Assembly: GCF_020786625.1 (NCBI RefSeq)
Contig: NZ_JAJGRC010000002.1
Coordinates: forward strand, 310,001 to 374,000
DNA: 64,000 nucleotides
Origin: Salinicoccus sp. RF5
GTDB lineage: Bacteria; Bacillota; Bacilli; Staphylococcales; Salinicoccaceae
Direction of reading: 5' to 3'
The translations under genes and the position numbers were made by a program. Shown here in pieces: positions 16,502 through 26,146 of this stretch (the stretch's first letter is position 1; every line of letters starts with the position of its first letter). Under the pieces are notes generated by a model. It saw only the letters and a program-made list of their open reading frames with translations, did not search any database and was not told the origin of the DNA.

Positions 16502-17566
16502 CTATAGCCTTACGACCCAGCCGAATGGGTCTTCCGCACGACCGTATTGGATATCCGTCAAGTTCTCATAGAGTTCCTGGGAAATCGGGCCGACCTGGTT
16601 GTCATTGACGATATGGTCGACACCATGGATATTGAGCTTGCCGACAGGGGAGATGACGACTGCTGTTCCTGCACCGAATACTTCCGTGATTCTGCCGCTG
16701 TGCAGATCATTGGCAAGATCATCGATGTGGATCTTCTCTTCCCTTACGGTATATCCTTTATACTTGGCAAGTTCGATGATGGATTTGCGTGTGATGCCAG
16801 GGAGGATGGAACCGTTAAGTTTAGGTGTGACAAGTTCCCCATCACGTACGAAGAAGATGTTCATGCTGCCGACTTCTTCAACATACTTCTGATCGACACC
16901 ATCGAGCCAGAGTACCTGTTCATATCCCAGTTCATTGGCCTTCTTCTGCGCAAGCAGGCTGGCTGCATAGTTGCCGCTGACTTTGGCGGAACCGACGCCG
17001 CCGCGTACGGAACGGACGAAATCGTCTTCCACGTAGATGCTGGTCGGATCGGCCTGTCCGCCGTAGTAGCTCGCTACAGGGGAAAGGATGATGCTGAACT
17101 GGTACGTTTCAGATGGCCGGACCCCAAGGAATGGTTCATCCGCGAATACGAAAGGCCTCACATATAGTGATTGACCCGGACCACCCGGCACCCAGTCACG
17201 TTCGACCTTCAGCAGTTCGTAGAGTGCATTCAGTGCATTTTCCTCATTGATCTCCGGCATGGACAGGCGGGCAAGGGACTGGTTCATCCGTTTGAAGTTC
17301 TCGTCCGGTCTGAAGAGCAGTACCTCATCTCCATTCTTATATGCCTTCAGTCCTTCGAATACGGACTGGCCATAGTGGATGGCCTGGCAGCTCGGCGAGA
17401 TTTCAAGGTTCTGGTAGGGAACGATGGAAGGCTGTGACCAGCCGTGTTCCGGTGTATATCTGTTTGTGAACATATAATCTGTAAAGACTGTTCCGAATTT
17501 TACTGTGGAAACATCCGGTTTTTCCTTCAATTGATTTGCCCGTTCTATCTGTAATGTCTGTGCCAT
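16502..17566 (-). CDS. ilvE: Branched-chain amino acid aminotransferase
   Basis: A 354-residue class IV PLP aminotransferase. Motifs: [16 protein letters not shown] near the N-terminus, [28 protein letters not shown] with the PLP-binding Lys, and [15 protein letters not shown] with the cofactor-phosphate and substrate loop. It interconverts Leu, Ile and Val with their 2-oxo acids. AAGGAGG lies upstream of the ATG. The gene begins 19 bp downstream of the CstA-like gene on the same strand, so the two are likely co-transcribed; no T-box leader is visible in that short gap. Confidence 0.93.
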   Translation of the reverse strand: MAQTLQIERANQLKEKPDVSTVKFGTVFTDYMFTNRYTPEHGWSQPSIVPYQNLEISPSCQAIHYGQSVFEGLKAYKNGDEVLLFRPDENFKRMNQSLARLSMPEINEENALNALYELLKVERDWVPGGPGQSLYVRPFVFADEPFLGVRPSETYQFSIILSPVASYYGGQADPTSIYVEDDFVRSVRGGVGSAKVSGNYAASLLAQKKANELGYEQVLWLDGVDQKYVEEVGSMNIFFVRDGELVTPKLNGSILPGITRKSIIELAKYKGYTVREEKIHIDDLANDLHSGRITEVFGAGTAVVISPVGKLNIHGVDHIVNDNQVGPISQELYENLTDIQYGRAEDPFGWVVRL

Positions 17567-17585
17567 AATAATTCCTCCTTAATTG

Positions 17586-19025
17586 TTAACCGATATGCGT
17601 GGGTTCAGCAACGCTTCTTGCTTTCTGTCTGTATACAGCTCTCGCATAGAGTGCTGTTGTTGCGATGACCGGAATCATCCCTAGAACGAGCGAAACTTCA
17701 TAGCTCATGTTCAGTGTTTCCGGTGCGTAGAAGAAGTATGTTCCGACTACGCCAGTCATGAAAATTGCAGGAAGTCCTGCAACGAAGTGCAATTTCTCTT
17801 CCTTGATCAGGTAGGCTGCTGCTACCCATAGCATCGTTGCTGATACCATCTGGTTTGTGAATCCCAAGTACCTCCATAAGAAGGAATAGTCGATTGTAGC
17901 AAGCAGGAACGAAGGAATTGCAACGCAGGCTGTCATGATGAGAAGTTTTGGCCTGTTTGCGACTTTAACGAATTTTCCTGTTGCTTCTGTCAGGATCATT
18001 CTGGATGAACGGAGTGCTGTGTCACCGGTTGTGATCGGCAGTACGATGGCGCCCATGAATGCCAGGAATGCCCCGGCGGTGCCAAGGTACCCGATTGAGA
18101 TGGAATCGATGACCCCGGCAGGGCCACCGTTCGCCAGTGCTGCTCCAAGGCCGTTTGTACCACCGAAGAAAGTCATTCCGGCAGTGGCCCAGATGAGGGC
18201 GATGATGCCTTCTGCAATCATGGCCCCGAAGAAGACTTTGCGTCCTTCGGATTCCTTCCTCACAGTACGTGCGATGATCGGGCTCTGAGTGGAGTGGAAG
18301 CCGGAAATGGCGCCGCATGAGATGGTGACCATAAGCAGTGGCCATACAGGCAGTCCCTCAGGGTGTGCCGTGGATAAAGTAAGATTCGGTATCTGGGCTC
18401 CCGACAGGAGAAGTCCCCCAAATACCGCAACTGCCATGATGATGAGTATGGCACCGAAAATCGGGTATATCTTCCCGATGATCTTGTTGATCGGCAGCAT
18501 TGCTGCAAGTAGAAAATACGCAAAAATAAGTACAAGTGCGACAAAGAATGGAATAACTCCACCTGTTTTGATTGATATCAGTTCAGCTGGTCCAGCGGTG
18601 AAGGCTGCTGTAACCAGAATCATGAGTGCCAATGAAACTACATAGATGAAGAGCTTGACGCTCTTTCCCAGGTATTTCTCAACAAGTGCAGGAAACTGTG
18701 AGCCGTTGTTGCGGATGCTCAGCATTCCTGAAAAATAATCGTGTACTGCGCCAGCAAAGATACAGCCGACTACGATCCAAATGAGTGCGACGGGTCCATA
18801 AAGTGCACCCGCCACTGCGCCGAACACAGGGCCGAGCCCTGCGATGTTAAGTAACTGTACCAGCCAGCCTTTGATCGGGTGCATTGGAATATAGTCGACA
18901 CCGTCGCCGCTTTTGTAAGCCGGCGTCTCGTTACTATCATCGATGACAAAAATCCTCTCAATAATCTTTCCATACACCATATAACCGAGTATGAGTAGTA
19001 GGATTGAGAAAGTGAGTGTCAACAT
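17586..19025 (-). CDS. CstA-family (carbon starvation) membrane transporter
   Basis: A 479-residue CstA-family protein, shorter than the 600-700 residue E. coli and Bacillus forms but with the core: MHPIKGWLVQLLNIAGLGP, GALYGPVALIWIVVG, GGVHD-like GAVHDYFSGMLSIRN and GAISGFHSTQSPI. CstA proteins carry pyruvate or peptides. Start ATG 19025 has GGGAGG 7 nt upstream. It is divergent from a LutR/LldR-like regulator gene, which itself precedes a lactate permease, so pyruvate or another small carboxylate is a reasonable substrate guess. IlvE follows on the same transcript. Confidence 0.85.
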   Translation of the reverse strand: MLTLTFSILLLILGYMVYGKIIERIFVIDDSNETPAYKSGDGVDYIPMHPIKGWLVQLLNIAGLGPVFGAVAGALYGPVALIWIVVGCIFAGAVHDYFSGMLSIRNNGSQFPALVEKYLGKSVKLFIYVVSLALMILVTAAFTAGPAELISIKTGGVIPFFVALVLIFAYFLLAAMLPINKIIGKIYPIFGAILIIMAVAVFGGLLLSGAQIPNLTLSTAHPEGLPVWPLLMVTISCGAISGFHSTQSPIIARTVRKESEGRKVFFGAMIAEGIIALIWATAGMTFFGGTNGLGAALANGGPAGVIDSISIGYLGTAGAFLAFMGAIVLPITTGDTALRSSRMILTEATGKFVKVANRPKLLIMTACVAIPSFLLATIDYSFLWRYLGFTNQMVSATMLWVAAAYLIKEEKLHFVAGLPAIFMTGVVGTYFFYAPETLNMSYEVSLVLGMIPVIATTALYARAVYRQKARSVAEPTHIG

Positions 19026-19212
19026 ATCGAATGCCTCCCTGCATTTAAAAATTGTATACATCTTATCAATTTTCGAGACATAAATCAATATGTTTTCTGA
19101 TAATTTCGATTTCATTTTCATTACAAAATATTCATATAATGATAAATCACTGTAATCATTCGTTTTGTGCTATCATATACGAACATTAATAATGTAAAAG
19201 AGGTATATCCAA

Positions 19213-19905
19213 ATGGGCATTTCAAGGAAAAAGGTGCATGAAGAGATTGCAGATTTGATTATGGAAGATATTAGGAAAGGCATATTGACCCCTGGTGACA
19301 AGCTCCCCTCGATCAGCAGTATGGCCGAATCCCATCAAGTATCTTCGGCTTCGGTCCGGGAAGCACTCAATACGCTCAGGGTAATGGATGTCATTGAAGT
19401 AAAACACGGACAGGGGTCCTATGTAAAGGAAAGGATGCCGCTCGGCTTTGAATATGAATTCGAAATCATCACGAGAAAGGATATCGAAAACCTCCTGGGC
19501 CTCAGAAAAATCATTGAAGTGGGATGTGCTGAACTGGCATGTACCCATGCAGATGAAAATGATCTGGTGAAGCTTTATGGGGCTCTGGAGAAGATGCAGA
19601 CGGCAGTCATGAACAATGAGCTCGGGGAACAGGCGGATTATGAATTCCATATTTCAATCGCAGAGTCCACAGGCAACCAGATGCTTGTGGACCTGCTGGA
19701 TGATGTTTCGGAAAAAATGCTGGAGACGATGAAGGAGACAAGAAGGATCTGGCTTTATGAAGAGAAGAAATCCATCAGAAGAATTCATGAGGAACATAAG
19801 GCAATATACGAAGCAATCAGAAAGAAAGATATTGAAGGAGCAAAGGAAGCCATGCTCACACATCTCAATGGTGTGGAGTCGGTATTATTGGAACATCATA
19901 AGTAG
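19213..19905 (+). CDS. GntR/FadR-family regulator with FCD domain (LutR/LldR-like)
   Basis: A 230-residue regulator. Residues 1-75 are a GntR winged helix (IMEDIRKGILTPGDKLPS, SSASVREALNTLRVMDVIEV, GQGSYV); the rest is an all-helical FCD domain with DYEFHISIAE and HLNGVESV giving Asp/His metal-site residues. FadR-subfamily members with this layout control lactate, pyruvate or gluconate genes. It is followed by a terminator and then by the lactate permease, whose promoter carries a TCATC-N-GATGA palindrome of the type described for the Bacillus lactate regulator LutR. A role as repressor of the lactate genes, relieved by lactate, is inferred. Confidence 0.82.
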   Translation: MGISRKKVHEEIADLIMEDIRKGILTPGDKLPSISSMAESHQVSSASVREALNTLRVMDVIEVKHGQGSYVKERMPLGFEYEFEIITRKDIENLLGLRKIIEVGCAELACTHADENDLVKLYGALEKMQTAVMNNELGEQADYEFHISIAESTGNQMLVDLLDDVSEKMLETMKETRRIWLYEEKKSIRRIHEEHKAIYEAIRKKDIEGAKEAMLTHLNGVESVLLEHHK

Positions 19906-19907
19906 GG

Positions 19908-19932
19908 GAGGCCGTAAGGTCTCTTTTTTTTT
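19908..19932 (+). terminator. Terminator of the GntR regulator gene
   Basis: GAGGCC / GGTCTC stem with a GTAA loop and eight or nine T residues, directly after the stop codon. Confidence 0.85.
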
Positions 19933-19941
19933 GAAAAAAGT

Positions 19942-19970
19942 TTGACATTTGGAAATCGTTTTCATAGAAT
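19942..19970 (+). promoter_or_regulatory. Sigma-A promoter of the lactate permease operon
   Basis: TTGACA (19942-19947), 17-bp spacer, TAGAAT (19965-19970). The spacer holds a quasi-palindrome TGGAAATCGTTTTCA (19950-19964) that resembles a catabolite-response element but is one base too long for the usual cre spacing. Confidence 0.78.
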
Positions 19971-19987
19971 TAGCAAATAGACACATG

Positions 19988-20000
19988 GTCATCTGATGAC
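19988..20000. promoter_or_regulatory. LutR/FadR-type operator downstream of the lctP promoter
   Basis: GTCATC-T-GATGAC is a perfect 6-bp inverted repeat around a single base, about 10-20 bp past the expected transcription start. Its core TCATC-N-GATGA corresponds to the operator type reported for FadR-family lactate regulators such as LutR (recalled, not searched). It is ideally placed for roadblock repression by the regulator encoded just upstream. Confidence 0.65.
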
Positions 20001-20038
20001 TAGATGATTATAATCGAACATGGGAGATGGGGTTATTT

Positions 20039-21781
20039 ATGCTGATTCTGTTAAGCCTTTTACCGATATTATCTATTTTCTTCTTTCTCGTCGTTTTGAG
20101 ATGGTCCGCCAAAAAGGGGATGCTCTACAGCTTCATCATTACCGTGCTCATCGCTTACTTCGGGTGGCAGATGGGAGTGGTCAGCATTTCAGCCGCAGCA
20201 TTGAAAGGGGTCATGACTGCGCTTGAAGTCGGTGTCATCGTATTTGGTGCGGTACTGCTGCTTAATGTGTTGAAGGAAAGTGGTGCCGTGGACACCATCC
20301 GCTCCTCATTCACGAGCATTTCACCGGACAGGAGGGTGCAGGCGATCATTGTAGCCTGGCTCTTCGGAACTTTTCTTGAAGGGGCTGCAGGATGGGGCGC
20401 ACCGGCGACGATCGTCGGACCGCTTCTGATTGCCCTCGGCTTTCCCGCACTTGCTGCGGTAATGATTGCACTGATGCTCCAATCCACTCCGGTTTCATAC
20501 GGTGCGGTGGGAACGCCGATCCTTGTCGGGGTGAATACAAGCCTTGAGAACCAGCCGGTGGTGGACAGCTACCTGGGAGGAACGGGTCAGGAAATGTCGC
20601 GCTTCATCTTTGATGTGGGCGGCCAGGTCTCGATATTCCATGCCCTCGTCGGATTATTCATTCCACTGCTCATGTCGGCCATGCTGACAAAATTCTTCGG
20701 CAGGAACAGAAGCTTCAGGGAAGGTTTCGCCGTATGGCCGTTTGCCATCTTCGCAGGTCTGGCCTTCGTCATTCCGTTTACACTTGTAGCCAATTTCCTG
20801 GGACCTGAGTTCCCGTCGCTGCTCGGTGGACTCGTCGGCATGGCGATCGTCATCCCTCTGGCGAAGAAAGGCTTCCTCATGCCGAAGCAGACATTCGACT
20901 TCGAGCCTCGGGAAACATGGCAGAAATCCTGGTTCAGTGATATTTCTGCAGAAATGGGGCCGGCCAAAGAGATTTCGATGGTCAAAGCCTGGCTGCCTTA
21001 TGTTCTGGTCGCAATCCTGCTCGTCGTCACACGTGTGGAGGCATTGGGGCTGAAGCCGCTTGTTTCAGGATGGGTGGTCGCCTTTGAAGATATTTTTGGA
21101 ACCGGAATCAATCATAGCTTCACCCCGTTCATGATCCCCGGGGTAGTCTTCATCGTAGTGGCGGTATTTACGGGTTGGCTGCACAAGGTCGATGGAAAGG
21201 GGATGGCCAATGCGTTCAGGCTGTCAGGCAGGACGATACTTGCTGCGATGGCTGCATTGATCGTTTCCGTCCCCCTTGTACAGGTATTCATCAATTCAGG
21301 CATCAATGATGCAGGTTTCGATTCGATGCCGCTCGTACTCGCTCAGGGCGCCGCAAACCTGTTCGGTGACAGCTGGCCGTTGATTTCTCCAGCAATCGGG
21401 GCAATGGGTGCCTTTGCCGCCGGCAGCAACACGGTCAGCAACATGATGTTCGGTCTCTTCCAGTTCGGAGTGGCCGACGAGATTGGAGCAAACCCGCTCT
21501 ATATCGTTGCACTACAAGCGGTTGGAGGTGCGGCTGGGAACATGATATGTGTGCATAATGTCGTGGCAGCCAGTGCAGCTGCCGGCCTTATCGGCAAAGA
21601 GGGTACACTGATTTCCCGTCTTCTCATCCCGACAACATTCTATCTTGTGCTTGCAGGTGCTGTCGGGTATGTATGGGTGAACGGTCTTGGATTGAATATA
21701 GGGCTCTTCCTCATCATCGCCATATTGATAACCATATTCACGATGATTTTACGTGCCCAGAAGCGGACAGAGACAAATTAG
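20039..21781 (+). CDS. lctP: L-lactate permease (LctP/LldP family)
   Basis: A 580-residue polytopic lactate:H+ symporter. Family-typical runs include [13 protein letters not shown] near the N-terminus, [51 protein letters not shown] and [18 protein letters not shown]. It brings lactate into the cell for oxidation by the flavoprotein encoded next. ATG 20039 is preferred to ATG 20027 because GGGAGATGGGG occupies the space just before it. A promoter and an operator-like palindrome precede the gene. No terminator separates it from the dehydrogenase gene 51 bp downstream. Confidence 0.9.
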   Translation: MLILLSLLPILSIFFFLVVLRWSAKKGMLYSFIITVLIAYFGWQMGVVSISAAALKGVMTALEVGVIVFGAVLLLNVLKESGAVDTIRSSFTSISPDRRVQAIIVAWLFGTFLEGAAGWGAPATIVGPLLIALGFPALAAVMIALMLQSTPVSYGAVGTPILVGVNTSLENQPVVDSYLGGTGQEMSRFIFDVGGQVSIFHALVGLFIPLLMSAMLTKFFGRNRSFREGFAVWPFAIFAGLAFVIPFTLVANFLGPEFPSLLGGLVGMAIVIPLAKKGFLMPKQTFDFEPRETWQKSWFSDISAEMGPAKEISMVKAWLPYVLVAILLVVTRVEALGLKPLVSGWVVAFEDIFGTGINHSFTPFMIPGVVFIVVAVFTGWLHKVDGKGMANAFRLSGRTILAAMAALIVSVPLVQVFINSGINDAGFDSMPLVLAQGAANLFGDSWPLISPAIGAMGAFAAGSNTVSNMMFGLFQFGVADEIGANPLYIVALQAVGGAAGNMICVHNVVAASAAAGLIGKEGTLISRLLIPTTFYLVLAGAVGYVWVNGLGLNIGLFLIIAILITIFTMILRAQKRTETN

Positions 21782-21832
21782 AAGATAATTATCATTAAAA
21801 TAAATCAATTAAATTGGAAAGGTGGCTGTAAA

Positions 21833-23314
21833 ATGGATAACACAGAGCCGAAAAGAATCATTTTGATCGGTGCGGGTATTTTGAGCAGTACTTTTGGTTC
21901 ATTTTTGAAGAATATAGAGCCGGATTGGAATATTAAGCTTTTTGAAAGGTTGGATCAACCGGCAATAGAAAGCTCGAACGAAAGGAATAATGCAGGGACA
22001 GGCCATGCTGCGTTATGTGAACTGAATTATACAGTTGAACAGGAAGACGGATCGATAGACATTGAAAAGGCAAAGGAAATAAATGAGCAATTTGAAGTTT
22101 CCAAGCAATTCTGGTCCTACCTGGTCAAAAATGAAAAGATACAGAATCCAGAGGAATTCATCCGTCCGTTACCGCACATCAGTTTTGTACAGGGTGCGGA
22201 TAATGTGAATTTCCTGAGGAAAAGATACGAGGCTTTATCCCCATTACCGATGTTTGAAGGCATGGAGTATACAGAAGACCTCAATGAAATGGAAAAATGG
22301 ATTCCACTGATGACCAAAGGGCGTACATCAGAAGAGCCTGTTGCTGCGAGTAAGATGGACACGGGAACGGATGTCAATTTCGGGGAACTCACACGAAAGA
22401 TGATGAAAAGCATCAGTGAACATGACAATGCAGAAGTGCATTACAATCATGAGGTGCTCGATTTCGAAAGGAGAAGAGATGGTAAATGGGGCGTCAAGGT
22501 CCGTAATCTTGAAACGGATAAAGTTGAATACCATGTAGCAGATTATCTCTTCATTGGTGCTGGAGGCAATGCCATACCGATGCTGCAGAAGACAAAAATC
22601 CCTGAGAGCAGAAACCTCGGCGGCTTCCCGATAAGCGGTGCATTTCTGGTGTGTACGAACCCGGAAATAGTAAAGCAGCACGGAGCCAAAGTTTATGGGA
22701 AGGAGCCGCCAAATACACCTCCGATGACCGTGCCGCATTTGGATCGGCGGTATATCCAAGGTGATCAGAGTCTATTGTTCGGTCCCTTTGCGGCCATAGG
22801 GCCTAAATTCCTGAAGAATGGGTCTAATCTGGACCTTTTCAGATCCATTAATCCGAGCAACCTACTGACCATGCTGTCTGCAGGCATCAAGAACGTTCCG
22901 CTCGTAAAGTATTCCATTCAGCAGGTCATGATGGATAAGGCGGACCGGATGAAAGAACTGAGGAAGTTCGTGCCTGAAGCAAAAGACGAGGATTGGGATC
23001 TGATCATAGCTGGAAAACGTGTGCAGGTGATCAAAGATACTGAAGAGTATGGGAAAGGGTTCATTCAATTTGGAACCGAAGTGGTCCATTCCGAAGATAA
23101 TTCCGTCATGGCCATGCTGGGGGAATCCCCAGGCGCTTCTACATCCGTATCCGTTGCGCTCGAGGTTTTCGAAAGGAACTTCCCGCAGTATATGGATAAA
23201 TGGGAGCCGAAGATTAAGGAAATGATTCCTTCATACGGCCACTCGTTGATAGAAGACAGCGGCCTATTGAAGGAAATAAGGGAGCAGACTGCCCAGGGCC
23301 TTGATTTGGAATAG
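21833..23314 (+). CDS. lqo: Malate:quinone oxidoreductase family, probably lactate:quinone oxidoreductase
   Basis: A 493-residue membrane-associated flavoprotein of the Mqo family: IILIGAGILSSTFG is the FAD-binding glycine motif, followed by NNAGTGHAALCELNYT, the family signature, and the C-terminal LGESPGASTSVSVALEV. Staphylococci have two such enzymes, one of which (Lqo) oxidises L-lactate to pyruvate and feeds electrons to quinone. Being co-transcribed with a lactate permease makes Lqo more likely than Mqo here; this choice is inference from context. AAAGGTGGC precedes the ATG. Confidence 0.8.
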   Translation: MDNTEPKRIILIGAGILSSTFGSFLKNIEPDWNIKLFERLDQPAIESSNERNNAGTGHAALCELNYTVEQEDGSIDIEKAKEINEQFEVSKQFWSYLVKNEKIQNPEEFIRPLPHISFVQGADNVNFLRKRYEALSPLPMFEGMEYTEDLNEMEKWIPLMTKGRTSEEPVAASKMDTGTDVNFGELTRKMMKSISEHDNAEVHYNHEVLDFERRRDGKWGVKVRNLETDKVEYHVADYLFIGAGGNAIPMLQKTKIPESRNLGGFPISGAFLVCTNPEIVKQHGAKVYGKEPPNTPPMTVPHLDRRYIQGDQSLLFGPFAAIGPKFLKNGSNLDLFRSINPSNLLTMLSAGIKNVPLVKYSIQQVMMDKADRMKELRKFVPEAKDEDWDLIIAGKRVQVIKDTEEYGKGFIQFGTEVVHSEDNSVMAMLGESPGASTSVSVALEVFERNFPQYMDKWEPKIKEMIPSYGHSLIEDSGLLKEIREQTAQGLDLE

Positions 23315-23380
23315 AAGTGAAACTACCCGTTGGTATACCTGTGCTGATTTTAACAACCTATATAATGGTAGAAGATGAAT

Positions 23381-23410
23381 AAAAAGGCTTTGCTTTGGCA
23401 AAGCCTTTTT
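23381..23410 (+). terminator. Terminator after the lactate operon
   Basis: AAAAAGGCTTTGC / GCAAAGCCTTTTT, a 13-bp perfect stem with a short loop and T-run, 67 bp after the dehydrogenase stop. Confidence 0.93.
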
Positions 23411-23492
23411 ATATATACTTGAGCTCAGAACAGACGATATTGCGGTGCTGCATTTCTTTATATCGCAAAATGCCTTATGGAGGATCGATGAG

Positions 23493-24923
23493 ATGGCGGA
23501 AAAACATAAGCATACCAATGGGGTAAGATGGGGGCAGGCAGCCGTATTCTCTTCAGCCATACTGTTGTTCATAGCTGTGCTCATATTTCTGCCCGACACA
23601 GTTTCCTGGCCGGCCAGGAGTACAATCGCCATCATGGTGTTCGGTCTTGTGCTATGGGCATTTGCACCCATCCCAATCGAACTGACCTCAATCGTCATCA
23701 TCGTCCTGCTCATCGTGATGAAGCCTGTCGAGATGGATATAATCCTGAGCGGTTTCGCCTCTCCGGCCGTCTTCCTCATCATCGGCGGCATGATGATGGC
23801 AGTAGGGGTGAACCAGACGCTGCTCGTAAAGCGGATGACCTACTTTCTGCTCTCACTCATGGGAAAGTCGGCCAAGGGCATCTATATCGGCTTCTTCATC
23901 CTGATGCAGGTGCAGGCCTTCTTCATTCCCGCCACGGCTGTCCGGGCCTCCCTGATGCTTCCGATATTGAGCAATATTATAGAGGAGACCGGCGTGGACG
24001 AAAGGTCCAACTTCAATAAGCTGATGTATATCGGTGCCGCTTTCGGAGGGAATGTCAGTGGCGCGGTGGTGCTTACAGCGGCAATAGGGAACATTCTGGC
24101 GGTTGAAATACTCAGGCTGTATGAAGGTGTGTCGATATCCTATCTTCAATGGTTCATATATGCTGCACCAATGTGGTTGCTGCTCGTCCTGGCGACGATG
24201 TACATCGTATGGAAATGCTATCCACCGGAATCATACTCATTCGACAAACTTCAAGTTGAAATGAAAAGCAAATATGAAGAGCTGGGCACTCTGTCGATTG
24301 ATGAAAAGAAATGTATCGGAATACTGGTGCTCACGATACTGATCTGGTTCACCGAGTCCTGGCACGGATATCATCCGACATTCGGGGCACTGCTTGCGGT
24401 CATATTGATGGCGCTGCCGGTGACGGGGTTTGCCGCCTGGAAACGTATGCTCGACATCAACTTCGGGATGGTGCTGCTGATCGGGGCTACACTCTCCTTG
24501 GGATATTCATTGATAGAGTCCGGAGCCATCGACCTTTTGGAAGTGCTGGTATCACCACAATTTGTTCTCGATGTCTTCAGCAATCCATGGCTAGCCATCC
24601 CCATCACCATCATCGTGTCCCAGATCTATCATTTGGGGGTCACCAATGTATCCACGGCCGTCATCACCCTCATGCCTGTTCTGATCAGCCTCTCCGTACA
24701 GTCTGGTGTGGATCCGGTAGTCATCGTCCTTGCTTCAGCTATCTCAATGCTGCTTGGATTTCTTCTCATAGTGGAAACAATGCCGAATGTTGTGGTGCAC
24801 AGTACAGGCAGGGTCAGCCAGAAGGATTTTCTATGGCCGGGCCTGTGGCTGACGCTTGCGAGCATCGCAATCATGATCGTCATCGCGTATACTTATTGGA
24901 GATGGATCGGTTTCTGGCCATAA
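23493..24923 (+). CDS. DASS (SLC13-type) sodium:carboxylate symporter, copy 1
   Basis: A 476-residue divalent anion:sodium symporter with 11-12 hydrophobic segments. The two substrate/sodium motifs of the family are recognisable as PATAVRASLMLPI in the first half and VTNVSTAVITLMPVLI in the second. It probably imports a C4-dicarboxylate. The gene for a tartrate/D-malate dehydrogenase follows 27 bp later, suggesting tartrate or D-malate as substrate. It is clearly paralogous to the carrier at 36214 (shared SYLQWF-Y-P-W and YPPE patterns). ATG 23493 with GGAGG 9 nt upstream is chosen over a start at 23445. Confidence 0.83.
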   Translation: MAEKHKHTNGVRWGQAAVFSSAILLFIAVLIFLPDTVSWPARSTIAIMVFGLVLWAFAPIPIELTSIVIIVLLIVMKPVEMDIILSGFASPAVFLIIGGMMMAVGVNQTLLVKRMTYFLLSLMGKSAKGIYIGFFILMQVQAFFIPATAVRASLMLPILSNIIEETGVDERSNFNKLMYIGAAFGGNVSGAVVLTAAIGNILAVEILRLYEGVSISYLQWFIYAAPMWLLLVLATMYIVWKCYPPESYSFDKLQVEMKSKYEELGTLSIDEKKCIGILVLTILIWFTESWHGYHPTFGALLAVILMALPVTGFAAWKRMLDINFGMVLLIGATLSLGYSLIESGAIDLLEVLVSPQFVLDVFSNPWLAIPITIIVSQIYHLGVTNVSTAVITLMPVLISLSVQSGVDPVVIVLASAISMLLGFLLIVETMPNVVVHSTGRVSQKDFLWPGLWLTLASIAIMIVIAYTYWRWIGFWP

Positions 24924-24950
24924 TCCAACATAGACAAACAGGAGGAAATT

Positions 24951-26009
24951 ATGAAGAAGATAAAACTTGCTGTAGTGCCGGGTGACGGCATTGGAACAGA
25001 AGTCGTCCCGCACGCACTGAAGGTTTTGGATACCATTGCAGAACTGCATGGTGGGCTGTCGTTTGAATATGAACATTTCGACTATGGATGTGACTATTAT
25101 CTGGAGCATGGTGCCATGATGGCTGAAGATGGGCTGGAGCGGCTCGGGCAGTCGGACAGTGTCTTTCTGGGAGCCGTCGGCGACATTTCAAAAGTGCCGG
25201 ACCATATTTCCCTATGGGGGCTGCTGCTCAAGATCAGACGGGAGTTTGAACTTGAAATCAATGTACGTCCCGCAAAAGTATTTGAAGGCATCCGGTCCCC
25301 CTTGCTGAATCCAAAGGACTTCGACCTTGTAGTCGTGCGTGAGAACAGTGAAGGCGAATACAGTTCCGTCGGCGGGCGGATGTACCAGGGTGAAAATGAA
25401 ATCGCCATACAGAACAATGTCTTCTCGAGACGTGCGACAAAACAGGCGATGGAGCATGCGTTCGAGCTTGCGAAATCGAGACGTCAGCATGTGACCAGTG
25501 CAACGAAATCCAATGGGATCTTCCACTCCATGCCATTCTGGGATGAAGTCTTCAAGGAGACGGCACAAAAGCATAGGGGCATTGAAACCGCCTCCCAGCA
25601 CATTGATGCGTTGGCTGCGACATTCGTCACGCATCCAGAGCGCTACGATGTCATCGTTGCGAGCAACCTGTTCGGCGATGTGCTGACCGACATCGGTGCT
25701 GCAATCATGGGGAGCATCGGTATCGCGCCATCTGCGAACCTCAATCTGAACGGGAAGCATCCATCCATGTTTGAACCTGTACATGGGTCGGCACCTGATA
25801 TTGTAGGCAAAGGCATTGCCAACCCGATCGGACAGCTCTGGACAGCCAAGATGCTGCTTGATCATCATGGTGAGGGGGAGATGGGGACCCTCCTGCTCGA
25901 CACGATGGAGCGTGTAACGGCAGACGGCTTCCTGACACCCGATGTCGGCGGCGACAAGAAGACAGGAGAAGTCACTGAAGAGCTGATCAGAAGGCTGAGG
26001 GAAAAATAA
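24951..26009 (+). CDS. Tartrate / D-malate dehydrogenase (isopropylmalate dehydrogenase family)
   Basis: A 352-residue beta-decarboxylating dehydrogenase of the LeuB/Icd superfamily. Diagnostic features: AVVPGDGIGTEV, LLKIRREFELEINVRPAK (substrate Arg residues), VVVRENSEGEYSSVGGR and VASNLFGDVLTDIGAA with the metal Asp residues, FEPVHGSAPDI. The ENSEGEYS segment is the form seen in tartrate dehydrogenases (TtuC, YcsA) and D-malate dehydrogenase DmlA rather than LeuB. It oxidises and decarboxylates D-malate or tartrate with NAD. Position behind a dicarboxylate carrier supports uptake-plus-oxidation of one of these acids. AGGAGG precedes the start. Confidence 0.83.
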   Translation: MKKIKLAVVPGDGIGTEVVPHALKVLDTIAELHGGLSFEYEHFDYGCDYYLEHGAMMAEDGLERLGQSDSVFLGAVGDISKVPDHISLWGLLLKIRREFELEINVRPAKVFEGIRSPLLNPKDFDLVVVRENSEGEYSSVGGRMYQGENEIAIQNNVFSRRATKQAMEHAFELAKSRRQHVTSATKSNGIFHSMPFWDEVFKETAQKHRGIETASQHIDALAATFVTHPERYDVIVASNLFGDVLTDIGAAIMGSIGIAPSANLNLNGKHPSMFEPVHGSAPDIVGKGIANPIGQLWTAKMLLDHHGEGEMGTLLLDTMERVTADGFLTPDVGGDKKTGEVTEELIRRLREK

Positions 26010-26014
26010 TGATG

Positions 26015-26044
26015 AAGGGGTGACTGTCATGGTCGCCCTTTTTA
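26015..26044 (+). terminator. Terminator after tartrate/D-malate dehydrogenase
   Basis: AAGGGGTGAC pairs with GTCGCCCTTT (two G-T pairs) around a 7-nt loop and ends in a T-run. Confidence 0.78.
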
Positions 26045-26146
26045 TTTTCAACCAAATTGTGGCCCGGTTTTACTTGTGGTAATATTCAGATTAATGAACG
26101 GCAGTTTTGTAGGCCGCTTTCATAATAGCGGAAGAGGGGATATGAC

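Noticed and set aside
19950-19964. Catabolite-response (cre) site in the lactate permease promoter
   Set aside because: TGGAAATCGTTTTCA is palindromic but 15 nt long; the canonical cre has 14 with CG at the centre, so the match is off by one base. Noted only as cre-like.
24951-26009. 3-isopropylmalate dehydrogenase leuB
   Set aside because: ENSEGEYS and the dicarboxylate carrier context fit tartrate/D-malate dehydrogenase; no leu genes are adjacent.
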